The notes under the pieces were generated by a model, which was not told where the DNA came from, ran no database searches, and worked only from the letters and a program-made list of their open reading frames with translations. DNA of 64,000 nt from Vibrio rumoiensis (GTDB lineage Bacteria > Pseudomonadota > Gammaproteobacteria > Enterobacterales > Vibrionaceae). A program made the position numbers and the translations under genes. Where the stretch lies: the NCBI RefSeq assembly GCF_002218045.2, contig NZ_AP018685.1, positions 2,170,001 to 2,234,000 on the forward strand, in the 5' to 3' direction. Below are positions 43,852 to 53,409 of the stretch, one piece after another (position 1 is the first letter of the stretch; the number at the start of each line of letters is the position of its first letter).

Positions 43852-44648
43852 TATAGATTTTCCGCCTCAAGCGATTCGAGTAAGTCGCCTGCAGGTAAGT
43901 AACCGCCAACAATACGACCATTAGATAATAAGATCGCTGGTGTACCACTAATCCCGAGTTGAGCGCCGAAGGCATATTGCTCTGAAATCATCTTCTGGCA
44001 TTTAGGCAAATTTTGACTATCAAAGTCAAAACGACGATTGAGCTTCACATCATCTAACGCTTTTTTGCGATCATCGGCGCACCATACCTTGGCCATCGCC
44101 TGTGCTACTTCGCCCGTCGGACCTTGACGAGGATAAGCCATATAACGAACTGTGATACCTAGGTCGTTATATTTTTGTATTTCTTTATGCAGTTTCACAC
44201 AATAACCACAGGTAATATCAGTAAATACCGTCACGACATATTTTTGATCTTTCGCTTTATAAACGATCATGTCATTGGCAAACTTTTCGACTTGCTTAGC
44301 ATACTTTTTCGCGAGTAAATCGCTAAAGTTACCTTGTTTATCTAGGCTGTACATTTTTCCTTGAATAAAAAAATCACCGGTTGCACTAGAAAAAAAGATA
44401 CCTTGGTTAGTGGTCACTTCATATAGTCCGTTAATCGGGGAAGTCGCAACATCGGTCACCTTAATACCAAGATTCACAAAACGAGCACTAATTTCAACTT
44501 GATTAGCCCCACTTGCTGTCACTTCCGTTGCCGCGTGGCCCGGTAAACTCAATAACATCATAAAGAAACTGGATAATGACAAGGCAAGCGTCCATCGAGA
44601 ACGTACTGGCTTAAATAACCTTGACTCAAATAAAGAAACGAAACGCAT
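43851..44648 (-). CDS. dsbC: Periplasmic thiol:disulfide isomerase DsbC
   Basis: 265 aa from the ATG at 44648, chosen for AAGGTG about 6 nt upstream. Signal peptide with hydrophobic LALSLSSFFMMLLSLPGHA; dimerisation domain; thioredoxin fold with the catalytic CGYC (VFTDITCGYCVKLHKEIQKY) and a cis-Pro loop GISGTPAILLSNGRIVGGYL. It shuffles wrong disulfides in secreted proteins. Same xerD-dsbC-recJ order as in E. coli. Confidence 0.96.
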   Translation of the reverse strand: MRFVSLFESRLFKPVRSRWTLALSLSSFFMMLLSLPGHAATEVTASGANQVEISARFVNLGIKVTDVATSPINGLYEVTTNQGIFFSSATGDFFIQGKMYSLDKQGNFSDLLAKKYAKQVEKFANDMIVYKAKDQKYVVTVFTDITCGYCVKLHKEIQKYNDLGITVRYMAYPRQGPTGEVAQAMAKVWCADDRKKALDDVKLNRRFDFDSQNLPKCQKMISEQYAFGAQLGISGTPAILLSNGRIVGGYLPAGDLLESLEAENL

Positions 44649-44685
44649 AAAACACCTTAAATTCACAGATAAAATAATGCCTTTA

Positions 44686-45582
44686 TTAGGCTCTCGGATG
44701 ATGCTCTTGATGGATTTGTTTTAATCTTTCTGTTGCCACATGAGTATAAATTTGTGTGGTCGATAAGTCACTATGCCCAAGCAGCATTTGCACGACCCGA
44801 AGATCCGCACCATGATTCAATAGATGTGTAGCAAATGCATGGCGTAACACATGAGGTGATAACGCTTCAGAATCAATGCCAGCATGTTGAGCATAGAATT
44901 TAATGCGGTGCCAAAACGTTTGACGCGTCATTTGTCGAGCACGTTTACTGGGAAAAACCACATCCGAGCTCTTCTCCCCCAATAATGCTGGGCGACCTTG
45001 CTCTAGATAGATTTCAATCCACTCAATCGCATTTTCACCCATCGGCACCAGGCGCTCTTTGCCACCTTTGCCCATCACGCGTACGACCCCTTGTCGTAAA
45101 CTCATATTTTCCATTGTCAAGCTCACCAATTCAGTGACACGCAACCCCGTTGCATAGAGCAACTCTAACATCGCTTTATCACGTAATTCTAATGGGTCTT
45201 CCACTATCGGCGCTTCCAGCAAAGCTTCAATTTGCTCTTCCGATAAATCTTTAGGTAATCGCTTAGGCAGTTTAGGCGCAATCAATAATGCACTAGGATC
45301 ATCACTACGTAATTTTTCACGCGTTAAATATTGAAATAAACGACGAATAGCAGAAAGCATACGAGCACGTGACGTCTGTTTAAAGTCTTTTTCTAATAAC
45401 CACGCTTGATACGCTTGAAGATCAAAACTGGTCACATTAATTAACGACAGGGATCTTCCCTGTAGCCAAGTGACCAATTTTTCTAAATCGTGACGATAAG
45501 ATTGCAAAGTATTTTCAGATAAACCACGCTCCATCCATGCTGCATCTAAGAAACGTTCAACCAGAGCTAATTCAGATTGCAT
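44686..45582 (-). CDS. xerD: Site-specific tyrosine recombinase XerD
   Basis: Resolves chromosome dimers at dif together with XerC. 298 aa from the ATG at 45582, equal to the E. coli length; a GTG at 45591 is also possible. Catalytic residues: Arg in YATGLRVTELVSL, Lys in MGKGGKERLVP, HxxR in LSPHVLRHAFATHLLNHG, His in LLGHSDLSTTQIYTHV, and nucleophile Tyr in TQIYTHV. Precedes dsbC. Confidence 0.97.
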   Translation of the reverse strand: MQSELALVERFLDAAWMERGLSENTLQSYRHDLEKLVTWLQGRSLSLINVTSFDLQAYQAWLLEKDFKQTSRARMLSAIRRLFQYLTREKLRSDDPSALLIAPKLPKRLPKDLSEEQIEALLEAPIVEDPLELRDKAMLELLYATGLRVTELVSLTMENMSLRQGVVRVMGKGGKERLVPMGENAIEWIEIYLEQGRPALLGEKSSDVVFPSKRARQMTRQTFWHRIKFYAQHAGIDSEALSPHVLRHAFATHLLNHGADLRVVQMLLGHSDLSTTQIYTHVATERLKQIHQEHHPRA

Positions 45583-45733
45583 AGCCTTCACACCTTCACC
45601 TTTTCAGCATTAAAACCTTGCTGAGAGTACGGTAGCTCATAAACAATTACCACTAATTTCCCTGAAAGCATGTAAAGCTTCGTCTATTACCGTTAGAATT
45701 AATCACAAATTAATCAAACGATCAAAACAGCAT

Positions 45734-46252
45734 ATGAAGATTGGTTTATTCTACGGTTCAAGCACCTGTTACACCGAAATGGCTTCGGAAAAAATCCGTG
45801 CAATTATTGGCGAAGATCTGGTCGATATCTACAATATCAAAGATACCCCAGTCTCAACACTTCAAGAGTACGACTTCCTTATTTTAGGAATTTCCACTTG
45901 GGATTTTGGTGAGATACAAGAAGATTGGAGCGCGGTATGGCAGCAACTCGATGGGCTATCTCTAAACGGCAAGTACGTAGCATTATTCGGTCTAGGCGAT
46001 CAAGAAGGCTATGGCGAATGGTTTCTCGATGCGATGGGAATGCTACACGACGAGTTAATACCAACGGGAGTTAACTTTCTAGGGTATTGGCCAAATAAGG
46101 GCTATCAATTCGAACAATCGAAAGCCCTTACCGACGATAAAAGCCACTTTGTCGGTTTGGCATTAGATGAAGATTCCCAATATGAACTCAGTGATGAACG
46201 TATTGAACAATGGTGTGAGCAAATTTTAGTCGAATACCATGACAGCTTATAG
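45734..46252 (+). CDS. fldB: Flavodoxin FldB
   Basis: 172-aa FMN electron carrier. The phosphate-binding loop is at the start (IGLFYGSSTCYTEMASEKI), followed by LILGISTWDFGEIQEDW and ALFGLGDQEGYGEWFLDAMG. Divergent from xerD, as in E. coli. Not essential there, and its redox partner is unclear (known). Confidence 0.94.
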   Translation: MKIGLFYGSSTCYTEMASEKIRAIIGEDLVDIYNIKDTPVSTLQEYDFLILGISTWDFGEIQEDWSAVWQQLDGLSLNGKYVALFGLGDQEGYGEWFLDAMGMLHDELIPTGVNFLGYWPNKGYQFEQSKALTDDKSHFVGLALDEDSQYELSDERIEQWCEQILVEYHDSL

Positions 46253-46273
46253 CCCTGTGACCTCCTCAAAATA

Positions 46274-46308
46274 AAAAAGGCTTAGTGAGCAATTCACTAA
46301 GCCTTTTT
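46274..46308 (+). terminator. Bidirectional terminator between fldB and brnQ
   Basis: 15-bp stem AAAAAGGCTTAGTGA (46274-46288) / TCACTAAGCCTTTTT (46294-46308) with T-runs on both strands; serves the convergent fldB and brnQ. Confidence 0.92.
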
Positions 46309-46337
46309 ATCGAATGATCTCTTAAATCAAACTGACA

Positions 46338-47666
46338 TTACGCCATGTCTTCGCTTAACTCACCAACTTCATTATCTTGTTGCTGGCACTTTGGGATAAA
46401 CATCATCACAACAATCGTTGCCAATGTGGGTAGCATCCAAGCCATACCATAATCAAATAATGGTAAGAAATTGAGTGCTGACATATCAATATTCATCGCT
46501 TTTGCAGCATCAATCAAAGCAAAGATTAGTGATAAGCACACAACAATGCGGTAGGCCAAAGCACGGTTTGGTAAACGTGAACGAACCAATGTTAATAATA
46601 CTATCGCAATCGCCACTGGATACAGCGCAAATAGCACCGGTACAGACAATGCAATCAGTTGAGTCAAACCAACATTTGCTACTAATGCACACACACTGCC
46701 AACGACGACAACCCATGCTTTATAGCTAACAGGAGTTAATGAGCTAAAGTAATCAGCACAGGCAGAAATCAAGCCAATTGACGTCGTTAAACAAGCCAGC
46801 AATACAATAGTGGTAAGAACAAGCTGGCCTTCAGTACCAAATAATGCTTGCACGTACACACTTAAAATCGCGCCACCGTTATCCAAACCGGCCGCAATAC
46901 TGTTACTGGTCGCGCCAAGGTAGAATAATGAGATATATACTAGCGCCAAACCACCCGCAGCAATAAAGGCTGCGTAGGTAACATAACGAGTCACCGCACG
47001 TTTCTCTGTAATCTTCTTGCTACGTAACGCTTCAATAATCAAGGTGCCGAACATCAAAGAAGCAAACGTATCCATAGTGTTATAACCATCTAGAAAACCA
47101 GTACTAAACGGTTGAGAGGCATAATTCGCTTGAGCCGCAATAATATCACCTTGAGGATCAATGAAGACCATGACGGATAGCACTACTAGTCCAAGAAAAA
47201 GTACCGGGGTTAACACCTTACCTATTACATCTAATAATTTGCCTTGAGACCAAGCAAACATCATTGCTACCGCAAAAAATAGAATAGAAAAGACAGTCAA
47301 ATGCAGTTGCGAAGGATCAGTGATAAATGGTTTTAATCCCATTTCATACGCCACAAGGCCTGTACGAGGCGCAGCAAATGCGGGTCCGATAATGATAAAG
47401 AATAAAACAGCAACGATTGTCGCCGCTTTTTTAGGCAAATCTTGGGTCAATTTATCCCAGCCGCCACCAACGATGGCAATCGCAATAATACCGAGTAAAG
47501 GTAAGCCAACAGCAGTACTAAGAAAGCCCAACATTGTAGGAAGAACTGCTTCACCAGCCAATTGACCAGCTAAAGGTGGAAAAATAATATTCCCTGCGCC
47601 TAAAAAGAACGCAAACAGCATAAAGCCTAATGCCCAAATATCGGTTATTTTTAACTTTTGGTCCAA
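46338..47666 (-). CDS. brnQ: Branched-chain amino acid carrier BrnQ
   Basis: Inner-membrane LIVCS-family Na+-coupled importer for Leu, Ile and Val. 442 aa, about 12 membrane segments. Signature near the start: FMLFAFFLGAGNIIFPPLAG; then AAPRTGLVAYEMGLKPF and CLTTSIGLISACADYFSSL. Single-gene unit with a long A-rich gap upstream. Confidence 0.94.
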   Translation of the reverse strand: MDQKLKITDIWALGFMLFAFFLGAGNIIFPPLAGQLAGEAVLPTMLGFLSTAVGLPLLGIIAIAIVGGGWDKLTQDLPKKAATIVAVLFFIIIGPAFAAPRTGLVAYEMGLKPFITDPSQLHLTVFSILFFAVAMMFAWSQGKLLDVIGKVLTPVLFLGLVVLSVMVFIDPQGDIIAAQANYASQPFSTGFLDGYNTMDTFASLMFGTLIIEALRSKKITEKRAVTRYVTYAAFIAAGGLALVYISLFYLGATSNSIAAGLDNGGAILSVYVQALFGTEGQLVLTTIVLLACLTTSIGLISACADYFSSLTPVSYKAWVVVVGSVCALVANVGLTQLIALSVPVLFALYPVAIAIVLLTLVRSRLPNRALAYRIVVCLSLIFALIDAAKAMNIDMSALNFLPLFDYGMAWMLPTLATIVVMMFIPKCQQQDNEVGELSEDMA

Positions 47667-47957
47667 AATAAACCCTTAATATATTAATAATGAATTGCAT
47701 TTCAGAGGAAAACAAACAAAGCTCCCCCCAAATAATAAGACGCAGATAATGAACAAATTAGACGCAACACGCAAGCGAACAACAATAAAACACTACAAAA
47801 TTGTAGGACTAAAACACAAAAGCAGTCATTACCACCAATAAAAAAATAAAAACAAGAATTTATAACTTAACAAATTAAAAACAAAAACATTACAAATTAG
47901 TATAAAAAACTAAAAGTAGAACAATAACCAGACACTTAAACTAAAAACATATAAACG
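47667..47957. other. A-rich intergenic region brnQ-trmN6
   Basis: 291 bp with no gene. Strikingly A-rich on the plus strand, especially 47780-47950, with repeated AACAA/AAAAC words. It must contain the divergent brnQ and trmN6 promoters; no clear hexamer pair or operator could be assigned. Confidence 0.55.
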
Positions 47958-48665
47958 ATGAATAAAACTAAAGACTTTCATTTAAAACAATTTTCAATCC
48001 ATGGCGGCCATTCAGGTATGGCGGTCAGTACAGACGGAATTTTATTGGGTGCTTGGGCAAAAGTTTCTGATCATAGTTCGATCTTAGATATCGGTACCGG
48101 TACAGGATTACTGTCACTCATGTGCGCACAACGGACTCAAGCGAGCTTAATCACCGCGATTGATATTGATGAAGAGGCGATAAAAGCCGCGCAATATAAT
48201 GTCGATAGTAGCCCTTGGAGCCAAAGAATTCGGGTTATCAAGACGGCGGCCCAGCAGTTAGACCCAAAGCAGCGATTTGAGCATATTATTTGCAACCCGC
48301 CCTATTTCAATTCGGGTGTAACTTCTCGCTGGCAATCCAGAGCAACGGCACGACATACACACACTTTGCCGCACGATGAATTACTGATCGCTTGTGCCCG
48401 CTTACTGTCGCCAAGCGGTAGTGCTAGCTTTATCTTGCCAAAAGAGGAAGGAGAGCAGTTTATTCATATTGCCTTAATCCAAGGTTGGTATCTTGAGCAT
48501 CTATGTCAGGTCAATACCACAAAACACAAAGCAAGCTATCGACTCTTATTCACTTTAATCCGCGATAAAATAACATGTCAGCACAGCCAACTGACGATCC
48601 ATCAAGAAACGGGTTACAGTGATGAATTTATTCAGCTCACTCGGGATTTTTATCTCAAAATGTAA
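47958..48665 (+). CDS. trmN6: tRNA1(Val) (adenine(37)-N6)-methyltransferase TrmN6
   Basis: 235-aa SAM-dependent methyltransferase (YfiC) that modifies A37 of tRNA1-Val. SAM-binding LDIGTGTGLLSLMCAQR, acidic loop ITAIDIDEEAIKAAQYNV, and the N6-adenine catalytic motif NPPYF in HIICNPPYFNSG. The start MNKTKDFHLKQFSIHGGHSG has the family HGGxSG. Divergent from brnQ and just upstream of srmB, as in E. coli, where yfiC and srmB are divergent neighbours. Confidence 0.94.
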   Translation: MNKTKDFHLKQFSIHGGHSGMAVSTDGILLGAWAKVSDHSSILDIGTGTGLLSLMCAQRTQASLITAIDIDEEAIKAAQYNVDSSPWSQRIRVIKTAAQQLDPKQRFEHIICNPPYFNSGVTSRWQSRATARHTHTLPHDELLIACARLLSPSGSASFILPKEEGEQFIHIALIQGWYLEHLCQVNTTKHKASYRLLFTLIRDKITCQHSQLTIHQETGYSDEFIQLTRDFYLKM

Positions 48666-48788
48666 TGCGGGTAATAAAAGCAGAGATCTCTCGCTGAAAT
48701 TAGGATCTTGCAGTTACTTGGGTGTATAATGCGCGACCGTTTTAATAACCCCTGAACCTAAAGCCGTATAGCTTGTTGGAGATATAAC

Positions 48789-50012
48789 GTGATCAGAACG
48801 TTTGCTGAACTCGATTTAGACCAAAACCTTATTGAAGCCATTGAAGAAATGGGCTTTGAGCGCCCGACTCAAATTCAGGCGGATGCCATTCCACAAGCGC
48901 TTGATGGCAAGGATGTCTTAGCGTCAGCTCCTACTGGTACAGGGAAAACCGCTGCATTTGCTCTTCCAGCGCTACAGTATTTACAAGATTTCCCACGTAA
49001 AAAAGCCGGCCCGGCTCGTGTGTTAATCCTGACGCCAACTCGTGAATTAGCAATGCAAGTGGCCGATCAAACTCGTGCACTGGCTAAAAATACTAACTTA
49101 AATATCTTCACCATTACCGGTGGTGTGATGTATCAAGAACACGCAGATATCCTAAGTACTACTCAAGATATCGTGGTTGCCACACCTGGTCGCTTAATGG
49201 AATACATTGAAGCGGAACGTTTTGATTGCCGCGCTATTGAATGGTTAATCTTAGATGAAGCCGATCGTATGCTCGATATGGGTTTTGGGCCTGTTGTTGA
49301 CCGCCTATCGGCAGAATGTCGCTGGCGTAAACAAACACTGCTTTTCTCTGCAACATTAGAAGGCCGTGGTGTTGAGGGTTTCACAGAAGATCTTTTAAAG
49401 AACCCAGTAAAACTAGAAGCGGATCCTTCGCGTCGTGAACGTAAAAAAATCACACAATGGTATCACCGCGCTGATCACGCAGAGCACAAACTGGCTTTAC
49501 TGAAAAGTATCCTTACAGAGCAAGCGGAACGCAGCATTATCTTCGTCAAAACTCGTGAGCGTCTTGCGGAGCTGCGTGGTCAATTAGAAAGCGCTCAAAT
49601 CGTGTGTTCATGGATTCAAGGTGAAATGCCACAAGATCGTCGTAATAACGCGATTCAACGCTTCCGTGATGGTGAAGTGAATGTGCTAATTGCTACCGAT
49701 GTCGCAGCGCGTGGTATCGACTTACCGGATGTGAGCCATGTGATTAACTACGACATGCCGAGAACGGCAGACGTTTATTTACACCGTATCGGCCGAACGG
49801 CGCGTGCTGGTAAAAAAGGCAATGCGATTTCTTTAATTGAAGCTCATGACCAACCGATGATTGATCGCGTAATGCGCTATACTCAAGATGAAATTAAAGA
49901 GCGCTACATTAAAGACTTACGTCCTCAAAGCAAAAAAGCGACCTTCAAAAAGAAGAAAAAGAAATCGCCTATTGCGAAAAAGAAAACAGCAGTCAAAAAG
50001 AAGAAAAAGTAA
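48789..50012 (+). CDS. srmB: DEAD-box RNA helicase SrmB
   Basis: 407 aa, helps early 50S ribosome assembly. GTG start at 48789 with GGAG 7 nt upstream. Q motif region GFERPTQIQADAIPQALDGK, Walker A SAPTGTGKTAAFALP, PTRELAMQ, DEAD (LILDEADRM), SAT (LLFSATLEG), and the HRIGRTARAGKKG motif VI. The tail is almost pure Lys/Ala/Thr (from KSKKATFKKKKKKS), presumably binding rRNA. Possible -10 TATAAT at 48725-48730. Confidence 0.95.
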   Translation: MIRTFAELDLDQNLIEAIEEMGFERPTQIQADAIPQALDGKDVLASAPTGTGKTAAFALPALQYLQDFPRKKAGPARVLILTPTRELAMQVADQTRALAKNTNLNIFTITGGVMYQEHADILSTTQDIVVATPGRLMEYIEAERFDCRAIEWLILDEADRMLDMGFGPVVDRLSAECRWRKQTLLFSATLEGRGVEGFTEDLLKNPVKLEADPSRRERKKITQWYHRADHAEHKLALLKSILTEQAERSIIFVKTRERLAELRGQLESAQIVCSWIQGEMPQDRRNNAIQRFRDGEVNVLIATDVAARGIDLPDVSHVINYDMPRTADVYLHRIGRTARAGKKGNAISLIEAHDQPMIDRVMRYTQDEIKERYIKDLRPQSKKATFKKKKKKSPIAKKKTAVKKKKK

Positions 50013-50044
50013 TACTGATTACTTAATTACACTTATATTCAATT

Positions 50045-50076
50045 AAAAAGGAGCGAATTATCGCTCCTTTTTTACA
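50045..50076 (+). terminator. srmB terminator (bidirectional)
   Basis: AAAAAGGAGCGA (50045-50056) / TCGCTCCTTTTT (50061-50072), 4-nt loop, T-run following on plus; convergent with yaaA. Confidence 0.92.
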
Positions 50077-50104
50077 TTTTAGATAACCGTAAAATGATTA
50101 AGAT

Positions 50105-50878
50105 TTACTGCTCTTCGCGCTTAAACACCAACTCAGTTCCCGTCGATTCAGCAGCCACAAAGTAGTATCCAGCAGTATCAAAAGCTTTCAATGCATCCAA
50201 ATCTTCCACTTTATTTTCGATGATATAACGCGCCATCATACCTCGTGCTTTCTTGGCGTAAAAACTGATCACCTTATACGTGCCATTTTTGCAGTCTTTA
50301 AATACTGGAGTAATGATTTTACCTTTCACACCTTTAGGCTTCACCGCTTTAAAATACTCATTAGAAGCCAAGTTAATTAACCAGTCATCGCCTTGTGCTT
50401 GTAAGGCCTCATTGACCTTATCAGTGATGATATCCCCCCAGAACTGATACAAATTATTACCACGAGGATTGGTTAGCCTTGTCCCCATTTCTAAGCGGTA
50501 TGGCTGCATCAGATCAAGCGGTTTTAATAAACCATATAAACCAGACAGCATTCTTAAATGAGACTGCGCATAGTCAATATCGGCCTCAGAAAGACTCGTC
50601 GCATCAAGCCCGGTATACACATCGCCTTTAAACGCAAACAGTGCCTGACGTGCATTATCAAAACTAAATTCAGGACTCCATTGAGCAAAGCGAGCCACAT
50701 TAAGCCCAGCAATTTTATCACTGACTTTCATCAAACTCGCAACATCCGCTGGCGTAAGCTGACGGCATACTTCAATTAATTCAGCAGAGTGGTCAGTTAA
50801 ATCTGGTTGAGTGTGCTTTTGGGTCGGAAGTGAAGATTCATAATCGAGTGTTTTTGCAGGAGAAACCAATATCAGCAT
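50105..50878 (-). CDS. yaaA: Peroxide stress protein YaaA
   Basis: 257 aa from the ATG at 50878 (MLILVSPAKTLDYESSLPTQ), which matches the family start; the longer frame from 50893 adds five residues. DUF328/UPF0246 features: FKGDVYTGLDA, LYGLLKPLDLMQPYRLEMGT, and VISFYAKKARGMMARYII. In E. coli YaaA limits free iron and DNA damage under hydrogen peroxide (known). Confidence 0.95.
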   Translation of the reverse strand: MLILVSPAKTLDYESSLPTQKHTQPDLTDHSAELIEVCRQLTPADVASLMKVSDKIAGLNVARFAQWSPEFSFDNARQALFAFKGDVYTGLDATSLSEADIDYAQSHLRMLSGLYGLLKPLDLMQPYRLEMGTRLTNPRGNNLYQFWGDIITDKVNEALQAQGDDWLINLASNEYFKAVKPKGVKGKIITPVFKDCKNGTYKVISFYAKKARGMMARYIIENKVEDLDALKAFDTAGYYFVAAESTGTELVFKREEQ

Positions 50879-50975
50879 ATTCAATCCATTCATCTGAGTA
50901 AGTGTTTGCTCATTATAACAAAAAAGCCACGCATCGCTGTATGGCTTTTCCTATTAGTGGGATAAGTCAAAGTTA

Positions 50976-52403
50976 TTATTTCGACTCTTTGCCCCATACG
51001 CCTTCTTCAATTTGAGAATGCAGTTCAGGGAAATCTTTAGCATCAAATGTCGGTAATTTACCTTCATCCAATTGCTTGTTGTAGTCTTTGGCTAGCTTAA
51101 TCACAATACCAGACAACAAGATGATAGCCACTAAGTTAACAATCGCCATCAAGCCCATTGAAGCATCCGCTAACGACCAAACCGTTGGCAGTGTCGCAAG
51201 TGAGCCAAACATCACCATGCCAAGTACAATCACACGGAAGATGTTTTTAGCATAACGAGACTTCTTAAAGATAAACAAGATATTGCCTTCTGCATAAGAG
51301 TAGTTAGCAATGATCGATGTAAATGCAAAGAAGAAAATCGCAATTGCCACGAAGGTTTTACCCCATTCGCCAACTTGAGAGCTCAATGCATTTTGCGTCA
51401 AGATGATACCAGTCACTTCACCGTGCGGAACATACTCACCAGATAAAAGAATAATTGATACTGTTGCAGTACAAATCACAATCGTATCAACAAACACACC
51501 TAACATTTGCACGTAACCTTGCGATGCAGGGTGTGGTGGATACGGAGTTGCCGCAGCAGCTGCATTGGGTGCAGAGCCCATACCGGCTTCGTTCGAGAAC
51601 AAGCCACGAGCTACACCTGTCTTAATCGCATTCATAATGGCGTAACCTACACCACCAGCCGCTGCTTCTTGCAAACCGAACGCACTCTTGAAAATAAGCG
51701 CAAGTGCACCCGGTACTTTATCAAGATTCATGGCAATCACAATCACAGCTAAGATTAAGTAGAAGATAGCCATAATTGGCACAAGGATTTCTGCAGTACG
51801 AGCGATCTTACGAATACCACCGAAAATAACAAAGCCTGAAAGCACAACCAGAATCCCACCGACCATTGCTTTATTCCAAGCAAAAGCAGTGTGCATTGCA
51901 TCAGCAATCGAGTTTGATTGAACCGCGTTAAATACCAAGCCAAAAGCAATGATAAGGAAGATTGAGAATAGGATCCCCATCCAGCGCATACCTAAGCCTT
52001 TTTCCATATAGTAAGCCGGACCACCAATGTAGTTACCATCAGAACCTTTGGTTTTGTATAACTGAGCAAGAGTACTTTCTGCAAATGCCGTTGCCATGCC
52101 AACCATGGCAATCAACCACATCCAGAAAATAGCACCAGGACCACCAACGGTTAACGCTACCGCTACACCCGCCATATTACCCGTACCAACACGAGCTGCG
52201 AGACTAGTACAAAAAGCTTGGAAAGAAGAAATACCAGATGCATCCGCTTTACGGCTATTTTTTAGCACTGAAAACATATGCGTAAAGTGGCGAAACTGAA
52301 TAAGGCCTAGACGTACCGTAAAGTAAATACCTACGCCAACCAGTAAGTAGACCAGAATCGATCCCCAAAGAAGATCGTTTAATAAAGCTATTAGATCCGT
52401 CAC
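50976..52403 (-). CDS. Sodium:alanine/glycine symporter (AGCS family)
   Basis: 475 aa from a GTG at 52403 with AGGTGAGG 5-6 nt upstream; the open frame to 52469 has no such site. Inner-membrane Na+-coupled carrier for small neutral amino acids, about 11 membrane segments. Family signatures: SLAARVGTGNMAGVAVALTV near the N-terminus, GPGAIFWMWLIAMVGMATAF, and ARGLFSNEAGMGSAPNAAAA. Its leader can form two hairpins (52437-52481). In V. cholerae a related symporter has a glycine riboswitch, which I do not see here. Confidence 0.92.
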   Translation of the reverse strand: MTDLIALLNDLLWGSILVYLLVGVGIYFTVRLGLIQFRHFTHMFSVLKNSRKADASGISSFQAFCTSLAARVGTGNMAGVAVALTVGGPGAIFWMWLIAMVGMATAFAESTLAQLYKTKGSDGNYIGGPAYYMEKGLGMRWMGILFSIFLIIAFGLVFNAVQSNSIADAMHTAFAWNKAMVGGILVVLSGFVIFGGIRKIARTAEILVPIMAIFYLILAVIVIAMNLDKVPGALALIFKSAFGLQEAAAGGVGYAIMNAIKTGVARGLFSNEAGMGSAPNAAAAATPYPPHPASQGYVQMLGVFVDTIVICTATVSIILLSGEYVPHGEVTGIILTQNALSSQVGEWGKTFVAIAIFFFAFTSIIANYSYAEGNILFIFKKSRYAKNIFRVIVLGMVMFGSLATLPTVWSLADASMGLMAIVNLVAIILLSGIVIKLAKDYNKQLDEGKLPTFDAKDFPELHSQIEEGVWGKESK

Positions 52404-52436
52404 GCAAACCTCACCTAAATTAATGATTAATTTACC

Positions 52437-52481
52437 CTCACCATGAGAGTGAGCTCCCTCAACACTCAAGTCATTTGAGTG
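52437..52481 (-). other. Two short hairpins in the leader of the alanine symporter
   Basis: CACTCAA (52463-52469) / TTGAGTG (52475-52481) and CTCAC (52437-52441) / GTGAG (52449-52453), 30-80 nt upstream of the start. No T-run follows and no known riboswitch core is visible. Function unknown. Confidence 0.4.
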
Positions 52482-53117
52482 CCTACCTTATCTCGTTATC
52501 GATTGTTTCTTTTATTATGTTTTAAGAGAAAAAGGCGTATCAAAATGCAATTTTAATACTTAAAATCAGTACTAGATTGATCATGACCGGCAGGATAATG
52601 CAGCCCTACGCCTCAAAAATCAATATGAAATTTAATTCATAGTTATGCATTATTACACTAGAAGATAGTAAGTTTTCGGTATATTTAAGCTATTTATTAA
52701 CATTTAAAGCAAACTTTTGACTATTGGATTTAAGAAATAAAATCTCAAACTTGAGCAATTGTTAAAAACTCGTAAACAATAAACAAGCAAGTACCTACAA
52801 GGTCTGCACTCTAACCACTGATCCCATATTATTTGATCCGAAAATCTTGAAGCTAACCCAAAAGTCAGAAAAAACACCAGCGCAACATTTGCTACATAAA
52901 AGCAACATTTGTCTTTCAAAATCTTGGATTTCCACTCCATAAAATATTTATCAAACGGTTATTTTTTACTCAAAAAAACCATAAAGCAAGCAGAAGAATG
53001 ACACAAAAGATTCACCTTTTAGAAACAAATGAGAAATACATCAAAGTTAACCTCTTTAAATCTGTGGTATCAATAAAGTCCTGAATAGGATTCAGTATTA
53101 ATAGAGAGGGATAACAT
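52482..53117. other. AT-rich intergenic region, symporter to DUF3545 gene
   Basis: About 635 bp. It contains the divergent promoter regions of the two genes. A 78-codon frame at 52704-52940 has no ribosome site and is not accepted. A short palindrome CTGAAT-AGG-ATTCAG lies just before the DUF3545 gene (around 53083-53097). Nothing else supportable. Confidence 0.55.
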
Positions 53118-53303
53118 ATGCAAAGCTTCCAATTAGAAGACATCATGGCAATGGAACCTAACCCTTATCGCGCGCACAAAACCAAGCCAACCAAAAGGAA
53201 ATGGCGAGAGATTGAAGCGATTCAAGATAGACGCCAACTACAGAAGGAATTGAAAGAACTGGATTACTTTGGCGAATACAAATTAGAAGATATTGATATT
53301 TAA
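53118..53303 (+). CDS. DUF3545 family protein
   Basis: 61 aa, with GAGAGG upstream of the ATG. Highly charged: NPYRAHKTKPTKRKWREIEA followed by IQDRRQLQKELKELD and an acidic end. The KRKWREIEAIxDRxxLxKEL pattern is that of DUF3545, a small cytoplasmic family of vibrios and relatives with unknown function. Stands alone with its own terminator. Confidence 0.82.
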   Translation: MQSFQLEDIMAMEPNPYRAHKTKPTKRKWREIEAIQDRRQLQKELKELDYFGEYKLEDIDI

Positions 53304-53346
53304 CCTTAACACTCAAACTTTCAGTATATCGGAACCATTTACATAT

Positions 53347-53377
53347 AAAGCAGACACATTTACAAAGTGTCTGCTTT
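53347..53377 (+). terminator. Terminator of the DUF3545 gene
   Basis: 11-bp stem AAAGCAGACAC (53347-53357) / GTGTCTGCTTT (53367-53377), followed by ATTATTGC; A-rich on the reverse side, so it may also serve the convergent hemerythrin gene. Confidence 0.82.
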
Positions 53378-53409
53378 ATTATTGCTCATAAATGAGAATG
53401 AGAGACTCA

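Noticed and set aside
52404..52700. Glycine riboswitch before the alanine symporter
   Set aside because: The conserved glycine aptamer core could not be found on the minus strand; only two plain hairpins are present.
52704..52940. 78-codon minus-strand frame in the symporter-DUF3545 gap
   Set aside because: No Shine-Dalgarno, irregular Cys/Arg/Phe composition, no recognised family; likely chance in AT-rich DNA.
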